From Sciurus carolinensis (lineage: Eukaryota > Chordata > Mammalia > Rodentia > Sciuridae): a DNA stretch of 64,000 nucleotides. The DNA lies in NCBI RefSeq assembly GCF_902686445.1, contig NW_025920103.1:5006783-5070782 (forward strand), given 5' to 3'. Numbering within the stretch: the stretch's first letter is position 1; each line of letters opens with the position of its first letter. A model generated the notes under the pieces. The model was not told the DNA's origin, did no database searches, and was given only the letters and a program-made list of their open reading frames with translations. The position numbers and the translations under genes are program-made. Positions 11,412-22,901 of the stretch are shown here, one piece after another.

Positions 11412-11785
11412 TTAATTTGCCAAAAGCAATGCTTGTATTATGGCAGCAACATGCTACTTCTATTATGTAATAAAGTGAATACCAGAACTACAAAGGCAGG
11501 AGTCATAAGTGAATTTTTAATGGGAAGGGAAGTTGTCAGCTTAAACAAATGAAGAATGAAAAGGAAACTTCCTGTTGTCACAGACAAACACAACCTCCCA
11601 TAATGTGATAATTTGTGACTCCCAGCTCAGAAATGTCAAGTACTTTCCCATTCAATCTAATATTTCTGGATTCCTACTAAAAAAGGAATACAGTAAGAGT
11701 ATGGAAAGATTGCGTAGTGGGGAAAAAAGAACTCAAAGAAAAATAAGGAATGGAATGTAGAAATTAAGAATTTAAATAGAACACT

Positions 11786-11999
11786 ATTATTTATTTTATC
11801 TTTGGTACTGGGATTGAACCCAGGGGAGCTTAACCACTAAGACACATCACCAACACTTTTTCTTTTATCTTTTGAGACCAGGTCTTGATAAGTTGCTTAA
11901 GGCCTCATTAAGTTGCTAAGACTGGTCTTCAACTTGCAATTCTCCTGCTTCAGCCTCCCTGAGTTGTTAGGATTCCAGGCATGTACCACCATGACTTGT
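11786..11999 (-). repeat. B1-ID composite SINE in the YWHAQ retrocopy
   Basis: ID half (complement gggattgaacccaggggagc), linker, B1-like half (agcctccctgagttgttagg). TAGAACACT at 11777-11785 is repeated at 12000-12008, a 9-bp target-site duplication that proves insertion into the retrocopy UTR. Confidence 0.9.
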
Positions 12000-12322
12000 T
12001 AGAACACTCTTTAAATTATAATTAACTACATTTTGTTATCTTCACAGTAATGCAAAGCACAGTCATTTGCAGAACTTGTTCAGATTACTTAAATACCAGA
12101 TTTTTAGTTTTCTACTAATTGTTTAGAAGTTACTTATGTTTATATGAAATGAAGCTATTAATACTTATCTACTGCAGTAATTGCACATGAGGAAAGTCAA
12201 GACAAACAAATCAAAGAATGTAGTTTACTCAAAGCTGCAGTGTTAAAAGATTATGAACAGTTGATTCCATATATGAATGGGTTTCTTTGCTGTAGGAAAT
12301 CCAAGCACAATAAGGAATGGAG

Positions 12323-12424
12323 ATGTGTGAAAAGGTTTCTTGGAGGGAAGGATGACACCTTGTTTGTATTTAATTGTTGGTCCCTTCTCCTGTTCTGTCT
12401 GATATGCATAATGTTAAGTTGTCT
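12323..12424 (-). repeat. Duplicated 102-bp segment, original copy
   Basis: The copy in the position expected from the mRNA: end of the 14-3-3 reading frame plus the first 3'UTR bases. See the displaced copy at 11310-11411. Confidence 0.85.
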
Positions 12425-13834
12425 CTAAGCAGTGGTAGACAAGGATGCTCTCCTTGTATGAGTCTTGTTTATCAAGTTCTGCAATGGCCTCATCAAAAGT
12501 CAATTGAGCACTGTGCAGGAAGGATCTGGGTTTTTAGGAATCTCACAATCAAAAACAGCAAAGTTAAGAGCAAGCCTGAGGCAAGCTGAGTGTGTGCACT
12601 GCATGTCTTCCTTGCTTATGTCAAATGCCTCTTGATAAGTTACTTAGGAATTATCTATCATTTGTTTCTGATCATCATCACATGCAACTTCAGCAAGTTA
12701 CAGGAAGTAATCTACCACCATTTTCAGATGGAAGACATTTCTCTCTGGATTAGCTGCATTGGCTATTAAATACTTACCAACAATTCTGGGACAAAGGTGC
12801 AGATGGATCTCAGTTCCAACTCCACTTTCTCTCAATAGTCTTTAATCAGCTGCAACTCCTTGTTAAAGGTGTGAGTTTTATGCTCAATGCTGACCCTCAA
12901 GGAAAACCTGTGGCCCCCCACCATGTTATTATAGGCCTCTTGAGAATAAGCTGCAATCCTAGGTGGAGAGTTCTGCACCCTGCTGGGTCAGACTTCATGC
13001 AGATGGCCACATTGTCATAGTGCTTGGCCTACTTGACTAGTTAAGCCTTCTGGATCAGCTCATACTTCTCATTGGTGCAGGAGCCAGGGCCTCTTCTCTG
13101 TGGCCACCACCTTAAAATTTTATTGTCTAACTTATCACTCTGTTCTTTTATGGCTAGGTAAGTCTGTGTTCTCAGAACTTATGCTTACCTACAAGTCTCT
13201 TATGTCTTCTTCTGATGCTTTATCATTTTAATATTTGTATTTGAGTTTATAATCAATCTAGATTTCTTTTTTGTGTATGATTTAGGTAGGTGTTAAGGCC
13301 CAATTTTTCAAACTAATGTTGAGTTGTGCTAGTGCAATTTGTTGAAAAGACTTTCTTTTCATTTGTCATCTTTGTAGAAAATCAAACAAGTAAGTGTAAA
13401 TCTGTTTCTGGAATTTCTCTGCAGTTCTGCATATCTATTTGTTGAACTTTTTGCCAGCAGTGCAGCACCTTCATTATTTTAGATTTATTATAAATACCAA
13501 AGTCGACTAATGTTAGTCCTCCAACTTTGTTGTTCTTTTGCAAGGTTCCATTGGGTATTCTTGAACCCCTGCCACCTTTTTTTGCTTTCATATAATTTTT
13601 AGAAAAAAGAAAGCTAGTGGAATTATAATTGTGATTTCATTGAATCTATGGATGTATTTGGAGGAGAACTGACACTTTAACAATTCTGAATCAGTCAATT
13701 CATGAATATGTTATTTTTTCTGATTTATCTAGGGCTTTTAAACATTGTTCCAGTAATGTTTTGCAATTTTTAGCATAGAAATTTTACATACCTTTGGTTT
13801 ATTTCTAGGTATTTTAGGTTTTTGTTTGTTCTGA

Positions 13835-14030
13835 ATATCAGGATTGAACTCAGGGACACTTGACCAATGAGCCACATCCCTAGTCCTATTTTTTATTTGA
13901 TTTAGACACAGGGTCTCACTGAGTTGCTTAGCACCTCACTTTTTCTGAGGCTGATTTTGAACTTGCGATCCTTCTATCTCAGCCTCCCAAGCCACTGGGA
14001 TTAGAGGCATGAACTACCACGCCTGACCTT
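13835..14030 (-). repeat. B1-ID composite SINE
   Basis: Complement of an ID half (ggattgaactcagggacact, gagccacatccctagtcc), linker and B1-like half (agcctcccaagccactggga). Inserted in the antisense L1. Confidence 0.88.
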
Positions 14031-14173
14031 AGGATTTTTAATATTATTATAAATGCAATTTTTAAAATTTCATTTTCCAATTGTTTGCTGTAGTATATAA
14101 ATATACAGTTGATTTTTGTTTATAACCTTATATCTAGGATTTTGCTAAATTCATTCATTAGTTCTAATGATTG

Positions 14174-14249
14174 CTTTGTGGGATCCACAGGACAGTCTTC
14201 ATATTCAATCACTTTGTGGGATCCACAGGACAGTCTTCATATTCAATCA
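14174..14249. repeat. 38-bp perfect tandem duplication
   Basis: Two adjacent identical 38-bp units (14174-14211 and 14212-14249), each starting ctttgtgggatccacaggac. They lie within old L1 sequence that is otherwise diverged, so the duplication is much younger than the L1. Confidence 0.95.
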
Positions 14250-14403
14250 TATTATCTGCAAACTTAGACACAGTTGCAATTTTATATAAAATTAGTATCT
14301 AATCCTAAAGTTACATCTCTACTACATTTCCTCACTGGCTTGCTCATTGTATATCCATTAGAAATTCTGAATTCTTGATATTTTCCCTAGGTATTTTTTA
14401 TTT

Positions 14404-14520
14404 TGAATTTTTTAGATATATTTTTTAGTTGAACACAATTTTATGTGGTGCTGAGGATTGAACCCAGTGCCTCACCCATGCTAGGCAAGTGCTCTACCAC
14501 TGAGCCACAATTCCAGTCCC
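14404..14520 (-). repeat. ID element, long-tailed type
   Basis: Complement of an ID unit (gaggattgaacccagtgcct, gctctaccactgagcca) preceded by the longer 3' region seen in some squirrel IDs (tatattttttagttgaacac). Confidence 0.8.
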
Positions 14521-14852
14521 TTATTCTGGATTTTTAACATGAAATTTCCATAACATCCACCATTCTAACAGTTCCCACAATTCAGTTGGTTTTCATGTAT
14601 TCATAAAGTTATGCAACCAACACCAACAACTAATTCCAGAACATTTTCATCGCACCAAAACAGAGATCCTGTACCCTTTAGCAGTTGTTTACTGTTTCCT
14701 CTTCCCCTAAATCTCTAGCAACTACTATGCTACTTTATGTCTCTATTTATTTATCTATTGTGGATATTATAGACATTTTACATAAAAAGAATCATATAAC
14801 ATATAGCCTTATGCACCTGACTTCTTTCATTTAGCAAACTGTTTTCTAGAGT

Positions 14853-14929
14853 TGGGGGTGTAGCTCAGTGGCAAAGCACTTGTCTAGCATGTGTGAGGCC
14901 CTGGGTTCAATTCCCAGCACTACAAATTT
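14853..14929 (+). repeat. ID element
   Basis: Good ID core: gggggtgtagctcagtggca and ccctgggttcaattcccagc with A and B boxes, then an A-rich tail. Inserted in sense orientation in an antisense L1. Confidence 0.9.
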
Positions 14930-15640
14930 AAAAAAAATTATCTATGTAACCATGTTATAGAATGCATCAGTATTTCATTTTTTTATGCCTGGAAAATATT
15001 CCATTATGAGGATAGAGTACATTCATCAGCTGATCATTTGTGTTGTGTTTCTTGCTATTATGAGTAGTACTGAGAAGAATATTCATGTACAAATTTTTGT
15101 GTGAACATGTTTTCATTTCTCTTTGATATATACCTAGAGGTAGAAATGCTGGGTCATATGGTGAACTTAATTTAACTTTCTCATAAATTGTTAAATTGTT
15201 TTTCATAATGGCCACACCATTTTACATTACCACTAGTGAAGTATGAAAGCTACTTTTCTCTACATTCTTTTCAACATTTGTTTTTTTCTGGTTGTTTTTA
15301 ATGATTGCCATCCTTATGAATGTGAGTTGGTATGTCATTGCTGTTTTAATTTGCATTCTTCCTAATGACTAATGATGCTAAACATATTTTCATGTGTTTA
15401 CTGGTTATTTACTTATCTTCTCTGGAGAAATTTTCATTCAAATTCTTTGCCCATTTTAAAATTGGGTTTTTTATTGTCAAGTTGTAAGAGTTGTTTATAT
15501 ATTCCATATTCTGGATTCTTATGAGCTATGTGATAGATAAGGAAATACTTTCTCCTATTTGGTGAGTTAACTGTCTTTTCATACTATTGATGGTGGCATT
15601 TGATAAACACAAGGGTATTTTTGTTGTTTTATTTTTCTTT

Positions 15641-15719
15641 TCAGGGCTGAGGACTGAACTCAGGGCCTTGCACGTGCTAGGCAAGCGATTCTGCCTCTGA
15701 GTTAAATCCCCAACCCCTA
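15641..15719 (-). repeat. ID element
   Basis: Complement of an ID unit: gaggactgaactcagggcct, then tgcacgtgctaggcaagcga. Inserted in the antisense L1. Confidence 0.85.
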
Positions 15720-16229
15720 CAAGTTTTAATTTGGTAACTTCTAGTCATCTCTATTTTCTTTGGTTGGTTAAGTTTTGGGTGTCATATTTAAAAAAACATT
15801 GCTTAGTCCAAGGTCATGAAGATATACCTGTATTTCCTCCTAAGAAATTTATAGTTTAGCTTAAACTTAGATCTTTAATACATTTTGAGTTAAGTTTTAA
15901 ATATAGTATAAAGTAGGGACTAAAATTTATTGATTTACATATGGCTAACCAGTTGTTTTACCACCATTTGTTAAAAAGATTATTATTTCTACTGAATTAT
16001 CTTGATATCTTTGTTGGGAAAAAACCAGACCAGTGATGCACAGGTTGTCCCTAGGCTTTGAATAGGTCAGTTGTCCAAAGAAGAACCCCTGATTTCCAGG
16101 TCCAGGTCTGGTTCAACAGATGGCAGGCAAAGCATAAAGCTCACACACTAGCACAAGCAAGCTAGTGAAAAAACTAGGAGAAAAATACAGCAGAGAATTG
16201 GATGAAAAAGATGAGAATAGCAAGAAAGG

Positions 16230-16385
16230 GAGGTCTGGTTTATATCAGACCTTTTAGACCAAGATTGCAATTTGGGTTTTATTCTAAATGCATTAGGAAA
16301 CCATTGGATAGTTTTGAGCAGGAAAGTGATAAAATAAAATGATACACATTTTTAGAAGATCTTTGGCCTGACAGGTAAACCCTAG
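16230..16385 (+). repeat. Ancient interspersed repeat fragment (L2-like)
   Basis: The phrase tttgggttttattctaaatg followed by a 'cattaggaaaccattggatagttttgagcaggaaagtga' type stretch is a widespread ancient mammalian repeat, of the same family as the pieces at 18.7 kb and 59.6-61.5 kb. The family name L2 is tentative. Confidence 0.5.
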
Positions 16386-16399
16386 AACATAAAGTGCTA

Positions 16400-17790
16400 T
16401 GTTTGCTGAAATTCAGCTCCTTACCCTTAGTGATTTACTTCCTGGTGTCTAAAAAAATCACCCTCAGGGTCGTCTTTGCCAACCTGTGGCCCCTTTGAGC
16501 CTTGTCTTCAGTCTGATGTATGATTTTTGCCAATGTGTTTGTCATAAATTTCTGGGCTGTATGGTACTTCCTTCTTAAAACAATATGTAAAATAAGAATT
16601 TGACACATATTGCCAAGTTTGAAGTTATGTCATGGATGACGTATTTTCTTTCCTGTTCTTTAAGTTTAGCATTCATGGCAATAACAATGCCCTTGGCCTT
16701 GTGATTGTGGTCTGTTTTCCATCCAAATGTTGACTTGATGGGTTTTCCTGTATGCTGGAGGTAAAAATGTTCATTTCTACTTAGGGGTTAGCTGGGAATC
16801 TATGTAAGCTCAGCCATCATGGAGATCAGACAGCTAGCTCTGAGACTTCCCGATTTCACTCAGCACTTCCAGACACACAACAGGGGTGAGGTGTACGTGT
16901 TGCAGTGGGGTCTTTGTGAAACTGATTCCTCTCCTCACAGTCATTGATATTCTACTATGATGCATGGACACCAGAGGGGAGTTGATACATGTGTTAGCAA
17001 AATGTATGTCCCCTTTCCCCATATTCCTAGTGCTGGAACCCCAAATCAACTTAAGGTGCTTTTTCTCTTAAGGTAATGTCATTCTGAGGCCTGTTTCCAC
17101 TGAGGTGCCCAATGCCTTTGTGCATTCTCCCCTGCCAAGAGGATATTTAGCCTTATTTCCTTGGGTGGTTTCCAGTGAATAGCTGTTTTGCCACACTTCT
17201 AAAGAGTGGGAACACTTGAAGAATTTCATCAAAATAGACTTCACGGCAGAATATGGCCATTTGCCCCTGACATACACTCTTTCGTCCACATTTTCCTCTC
17301 TCCTGAGACTTCTGAGCAAGAACAAACTTTTCATCGAGCGATTCTTGTTCATGGAAACCTTTCCTTAAGACATCTTGGTTTTCTTTTGGTTTTACCCACA
17401 TTAATCAATTAGCCCCACCCCTTCCCCTGAACAAGTTTCCATTTCAATAAGTCTCTTAAGTGTATGAAGATTTTCTTTTCTTCCCATTGCCTTTTAAAAT
17501 TCAATTAGGACTTAAATTTAACTCAATCCTGTAACAATTTGGGGTGAATTGTGCACTGAAAACCAGAAGCAGTTAGTGAAATGTTTCAGCTCTCTGCGAG
17601 GGACTGAGAACTCAAATTTTTGCTGTACTCTGCCCAAAGATAATGGCTCAGGTTTATGTACAACACTGTTAACCTTTGAGATCCAGGCCAAGAAAAGGGC
17701 AGAGACATAGAAAACTGGTGTCCTCCTTGAAAAGACCCTTTGAGGGCAAAGCACAGGTGGCACAGTGTGACAGGACACATTGCCATCTCT
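16400..17790 (-). other. Unassigned stretch, possible decayed retrocopy
   Basis: This stretch is less AT-rich than its neighbours and free of SINEs. On the minus strand several adjacent open frames of 60-94 codons pass the reading from one to the next (17786 to 17518, 17401 to 17068, 17049 to 16834). This would fit a decayed coding sequence, but I recognise no family, see no poly(A) tail and cannot exclude unique non-coding DNA. Confidence 0.25.
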
Positions 17791-18695
17791 GTTGTTGTTA
17801 AGTCAGTTTTGAAATAAGATTCAAATTTATTTCAAATAGAAACAGAAGCTATGTGACTTGAGTTAGTGACTTTCTTTCCACAATGTAGGGGAAACTGTTT
17901 ATATTTATGAGAAGAAATTGTCCAGTGGGATTCAGGGTTGGGGGAATAGAATATTCACAAAAACCAGGTTAAAAAAGAACTTTTTAGTCTCTAAAGCACA
18001 TTATTGATGATTAACAATAAAATATTTATACCATAGAAAAGGGCATAATTAATGCTGCTTTAACTTATTTTTAGCAAAATATTGGTTGCACAAACTATTT
18101 ATAGTGGGTCATTTCCTTATTGAGGAAAAAGTAATACTTATCTAGAATAGCCATTTGATTTTCATTGTATGACTATTAGTTTTGAGAACTTTGTATGCCC
18201 AAGGTAAGTAGGATGAGAAAGTATTGTGGAATGTGTCCCAATAAATTTAATCCCCAAGACAGGTAAACATATTTATGATTCCATAAAATCTAGTTAGGAA
18301 GCATCATGAATTTGATTTCCAGGAATCCATTTGTACTTTGAGTGAAATAATGTTTAAGAGATGTTTTGTTGTGTTTATAACATATAAGATTATTTTAAAT
18401 GATCATTATAATGGAAATGTAACACTGAGTACATTGGTGAGTGATATGATGAAATTTCCTGAAAGCTCTGGACCTGGGTACCATGCATTTTGTTACATTT
18501 ATGTCTCTGTGCATCAGGCAAGTCTTGTTCCTTAGTTTCTAATAAGTTGATTTGATTTTAGAGTTTAAATATGTAACACCAACCACCTCTTCATGTTGTT
18601 GAATGAAGAAATGGCAATGCTTTAATATTTTATTCACAGAAATAATGTTTTTTCTATTAAATTTTTATTATTTCTAGAAAAATAGAGATAATCAA
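17791..18695. other. AT-rich DNA without recognisable feature
   Basis: No gene or nameable repeat. Confidence 0.35.
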
Positions 18696-18699
18696 TTAA

Positions 18700-18860
18700 A
18701 CAAGTATGGTAGTAGTGACAACAGGGAGAAGGAGAAAGATTTTGGACATCTTTTGGGGGTAATGATTTGGAGAACTCAAGGATGATTTCTAAGTTTATGG
18801 CTTAAATAATTGGGTGGATGATTGCTAACTTACCTACATTTGCTAAAACCTTTAAAACTA
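18700..18860 (+). repeat. Ancient interspersed repeat fragment (L2-like)
   Basis: The phrase 'gaactcaaggatgatttctaagtttatggct' type sequence and a following 'aattgggtggatgattgc' are a diverged copy of the same ancient family as 60.2-60.5 kb. Confidence 0.45.
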
Positions 18861-19556
18861 ACAGAGGAGAGAAACCAGTGTAGGGTGTTGGGTGAGCTAG
18901 AAATTTTCGCAGAGGACAAGCCTAGACCCTGAAATCCACAAGAGTAGTCATCACGGGTATCATTCAATAGAATGTGCTCATATGTGTCTTATATGTAGAT
19001 AACCATCATATGTGACTCTCAAACTAAGGTAAATAAAAGATGACTTCAAGTATGTGAGAAAGGTTATTTGGGATGAGAGAGGAAGAGGAAGAGATGGGAA
19101 GGAGAAGACAGGCTAAGGGGCAAGGAGGATGTGTTGAAGATAGAAGAGGTATGGGTATGTGTATATATGTAGAAAGGCTTATGTACTTTTCTCAATTCTG
19201 AATTACAGATTCTAGAAAGGTACACTGCTGTATTGCATAGTTAAGGCAGTGTCTGGGAACAAATTTTATATTTTGAATGTAAATGAAATCACTAAACCAC
19301 TGAAATCACACCTTAGAAATGTTATAGTTTGACTAATCAATGGTGTAAGCTGACTTTCAGCAAGATACTTATAATACATATTAACAATGTTGTTAGGAAG
19401 ATTAATTGAGTTAATTATGATTTCTTTTCTGCTTGGCATGTAGTAACCTAAAATAAGTGATAATAATTATTATTAAATATAAAAAATCAGAATTAGCACA
19501 TATTGATAGTGTTCAAAGGTATATTTTACATGATTAGAATCTATTTAAATGTTTAT
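18861..19556. other. AT-rich DNA without recognisable feature
   Basis: Includes a purine-rich patch near 19070-19150; no gene or nameable repeat. Confidence 0.35.
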
Positions 19557-19557
19557 G

Positions 19558-19757
19558 CAAGCTGGGCAACACACACCTGTAATCCCAGCCATTTGGGAGG
19601 CTGAGACAGAAGAATCTCAAGTTCAAAGCCAGACTCAGCAATGATAAGGCACTAAGTAACTCAGTGAGACCCTGTCCCTAAATAAAATACAAAAAAGACT
19701 GGTGACGTGGCTCAGTGGTTGAGTGCCCCTGAGTTCAATTATTATACCAAAAAATAA
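19558..19757 (+). repeat. B1-ID composite SINE
   Basis: Sense copy: ctgtaatcccagccatttgg, gttcaaagccagactcagca, linker aaataaaatacaaaaaagac and a right half with gtggctcagtggttgagtgc, the short form of the ID half typical of this SINE. Confidence 0.92.
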
Positions 19758-19989
19758 ATGTATTTCACTAATTTTGGGTGCTGTTCTCCATTTTCTCACT
19801 GCAAAATTGATGCTTTCTACATTATTTTTTCCCTCTGCCTAAGATTTTTTCTTGTGCTTTTACCTCACCCTTATAAACTTTCAGCAAAGAAGAATGCCAG
19901 ATTTCTTGACAGACCATCAGCTTTGTTGTTATTTATAATAAAACTAAATAGTTAAATGGAAAATAGAATTATGTTAATTGGTGGTACAT

Positions 19990-20197
19990 TATTTTATTTT
20001 TATATCAGGGATTGAACCCAGGGGCACTTAACTGAGCCACATTCCCAGTCTTTTCTTATATTTTATTTAGAGACACAGTCTCACTGAGTTGCTTAGGACC
20101 TTGCTAAATTGCTGAGGCTGGCTTTGAACTCAGATCCTCCTGCCTTAGCCTCCCAAGCAGCTGGGATTACAGGCATGCAACACCATTTCCACCTGAT
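19990..20197 (-). repeat. B1-ID composite SINE
   Basis: Minus-strand copy: gggattgaacccaggggcac, then linker and agcctcccaagcagctggga. Confidence 0.9.
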
Positions 20198-20264
20198 GGT
20201 ACATTAAATTTTAGTATGCTAAACATGATTATTTAATGAATGGCCATACATAATATTTTTGAAC

Positions 20265-20440
20265 ATTTTTATTTTCCTGGGTATTCGGGATTGAATTAAG
20301 AGATCCTCTACCAGCCCTTTTTAATTTTATTTTGAGACAGGGTCTCACTAAGTTGCTGAGGCTGGCCTCAAACTTTCAATCCTCCTACCTTAGCCTCCAG
20401 AGCTGCTGGAATTATTTGTGTGTGCCACCAGGCCTGACTA
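20265..20440 (-). repeat. B1-ID composite SINE, diverged
   Basis: Minus-strand copy with a shortened ID half (gggattgaattaagagatcc) and a clearer B1-like half (tagcctccagagctgctgga). Confidence 0.8.
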
Positions 20441-20561
20441 TTTTTGAATATTCTTAATTTAGCAAATTATATTATTAAACAAACATTGCCTCTGTGTGAA
20501 TTACTTTTTGGTTTCCATTTTTTCCATATTCTTTCTTCTTTTTGATCAAAAATGTTTTCTG

Positions 20562-20770
20562 GGAGCCAGGTGTGGTGGCACATGACAAAAATCCCAGCCA
20601 CTCAGGAGACAGAGGTAGGAGGATTGCAAGTTCAAGGTCAGTCTTAGTAACCTAGAAGAGCCCTAAGCAATTTGGTGACAGCCTGTCTTCAAAATAAAAA
20701 AATATAAAGTGCTGGGGATGTAAGTCAGTGATAAATTGCCCCCTGTGTTAAATCTCTAGTTACCCTCCCC
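20562..20770 (+). repeat. B1-ID composite SINE, diverged
   Basis: Sense copy: gagccaggtgtggtggcaca, then linker and a worn ID half (gctggggatgtaagtcagtg). Confidence 0.85.
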
Positions 20771-20919
20771 TGGAAAATGAAATATTTTCAGCCTACTAGA
20801 GATTTCATAGATTCATCATTTGGTTTAAAACCAAGGTCTTAACAAATTAGATCCATTTATCTACACATTTTAATTTTTAAAATCCTTCAAAAAATAAGAA
20901 CCAAACATGACCACACAAA

Positions 20920-22172
20920 ATACTATTTTTAAATTTTTAAAATTTGTTCTAATTGGTTATACATTACAATGTATTTTAACACATTGTACACAAATTGAGC
21001 ATAACTTCTCATTCTTCTGACTGCACATGGTACAGAGTTACACCAGTAGTGTAATCATACATGCACATAGGGTAATAATGTCTGTCTCATTCTACTGCCC
21101 TTCCCATCCTCACCACCCCAGCCCTCCCCTCACTCCCCTGTGCATAATCCAAAGTTCCTTCATTCTTCACTACCCACCCCCACTATGGATCAGCATTCCC
21201 TTATCAGAGTAAACATTTGGCTTTGGTTTTGGGGGATTGGCTTACTTCACTTAGCATAATGTCTCCAGTTCCATCCAACTACTGGCAAATGCCGTAATTT
21301 CACTCTCCTTTAAGGCTGAGTAATATTCCATTGTGTATATGTACCACATTTTCTTTATCAATCATCTGTTGAAGGGCATCTAGGTTGGTTCCATAGTTTA
21401 GCCATTGTGAATTGAGCTGCTATGAACATTGATGTGGTTGTGTCACTGTAGTATGCTGATTTTAATTTCTTTGGGTATAAACAGATGAGTGGGGTAGCTA
21501 GGTCAAATGGTCGGTCCATTCCAAGTTTTCTGAGGAATCTCCATACTACTTTCCAGAGTGGTTGCACCAATCTATAGTCCCACCAGCAACATATGAGTTT
21601 ACCTTTTTCCCCACATCCTCACCAACATTTATTATATTGCTTGAATTCTTGGTAACTGCCATTCTGACTGGAGTGAGATAAAATCTTAGAGTAGTTTTGA
21701 TTTGCATTTCTCTAATTGTAAGAGATAATGAGTATTTTTTTCATATGCTTGTTGATCAATTGTATTTCTTCTTCTGTCTGTTCAGTTCCTTAGCCCATTT
21801 ATTGATTGGGTTATTTGTTTCTGTGGTGTTAAGTTTTTTGAGTTCTTTATATATTTGGAGATTAGTGATCTATCTGAGGTGCATGTGGTAAAGATTTTCT
21901 CCCATTCTGCAAGCTCTGTCTTCATGTTATTGTTTCCTTTTCCTGAGAAGAAGTTTTTCAGTTTGAATTCACCCCATTTATTGATTCTTAATTTTAATTC
22001 TTGTGCCTTAGGAGCATTGTTAACAAAGTCAGGTCCTAAACTGACATAATGGAAAGTTGGGCCTGCTTTTTCTTCTATTATGCACAGGATCTCTGTTCTA
22101 CTGCCTAAGTCTTTGATCCACTTTGAATTGATTTTTGTGCAGGGGGAGAGATTGAGGTTTAATTTCATACAT
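20920..22172 (-). repeat. 5'-truncated L1 (squirrel type)
   Basis: Complement of an L1 3' end. The 3'UTR lies at 20920-21235, the ORF2 end at 21240-22172. The minus-strand frame at 22210-21782 contains LSPCTKINSKWIKDLG, and the frame at 21570-21358 contains a decayed LWKVVWRFLRKLGM block. It breaks off at about 22172 inside ORF2, a normal 5' truncation. Several stops make it inactive. Confidence 0.85.
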
Positions 22173-22901
22173 AATACTCTTGATAATGAAGAAAATTTTT
22201 CCAAGCACAAGTTTGAATGTGTGCTTCCCCCAGTGAGTGCTCTTGGTAAGGTATGTATGCTTAAGTAAACTTATCTGTTTGGAAAAACCATGAGCATTTA
22301 TTTTAAAAATTTAGTTTTAGTTCACTAATGATGATGAAGACTTAATTATACTTAACTCCTATCCCTTTTCACTTTTTTCATATTCTTTTCTGGTTGCATT
22401 GTAATTGTCTAATTCACCTATGGATTGTTTTTAAACAAAAGTTCTTTTGACATTTCTAACGGAAATACATCATCCCTCTTTATCATCAAAGACAACTGGG
22501 AGATGTGTGATGTCTTATAACTTGGATTATTCTCTTTGAAAAAACTAATAATATTAATAAACTATGAATCTAATCAGGGAAAAATAAAGAGAATAAAAAT
22601 ATACAGGCTTAGGAATGAGAAAGGAGACACATCAGAGATAGAATGATGAAAAAAGACTGTAAGAGAATACCAAATGTACCTCTATGAAAATAAATTTGAA
22701 AACTAGGGATGACTTCTTATGCAAACAAAACTGACCCAAGAAATATAGTAAATACAAATAGAAACAATTGCCATCAATGGAATCAGAAAGTGGTAATGCT
22801 TACATTTAAAAATGCATCAGAGGGTTTCTTGTTGAGCTTATCTATTCTTTAAAGAACAAAAATTTCAGCATGACTATAACTATTCCAGGTTATCAAAAAA
22901 G

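Larger units (their letters stand above)
10795..13112 (-). pseudogene. YWHAQ: YWHAQ (14-3-3 theta) processed pseudogene
   Basis: Minus-strand reading gives an intronless copy of 14-3-3 theta mRNA. The start codon equivalent is at 13072-13070 (MRSMSLIQKA-like, a decayed start of the usual protein), and conserved blocks follow in order: SIEHKTHTFNKELQLIKDY near 12880, the KYLIANAANPERNVFHLK region near 12750, ACDDDQKQMIDNS near 12680, and FDEAIAELD near 12480. The block LQLIKDY followed by the ICT-type and GDDQKQ-type stretches fits theta better than other isoforms. Many stops and frameshifts are present, for example in the first 15 codons, so no product is expected. The 3'UTR continues to about 10795, where an aataaa lies just before an A-rich end. 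A SINE (11786-11999) interrupts the UTR and a 102-bp segment is duplicated inside it. 14-3-3 proteins are phosphoserine-binding adaptors of the cytosol; this copy is a relic. The far 3' boundary and the UTR assignment below 11310 are inference. Confidence 0.85.
13113..14340 (-). repeat. Antisense L1, part 2
   Basis: Continuation of the L1 interrupted by the YWHAQ retrocopy. Recognisable complement blocks of ORF2 include caatttgttgaaaagacttt (13336 on), the 'gtcctccaactttgttgttctt' type block near 13518, and 'tggatgtatttggaggagaactgac' type sequence near 13650. A SINE (about 13835-14030) interrupts it and a 38-bp tandem duplication lies near its end. Confidence 0.75.
14530..16020 (-). repeat. 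Antisense L1 (old), ORF2 end and 3'UTR
   Basis: A long T-rich complement of L1: the 3'UTR-type block near 14560-14700, then 'attccattatgaggatagagtac'-type and 'ggtagaaatgctgggtcatatgg'-type blocks from the ORF2 end, and 'ccaccatttgttaaaaagattatt'-type sequence near 15960. ID elements at 14853-14929 and 15641-15719 interrupt it. It is distinct from, and older than, the squirrel-type L1 at 29.8 kb. Confidence 0.75.
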
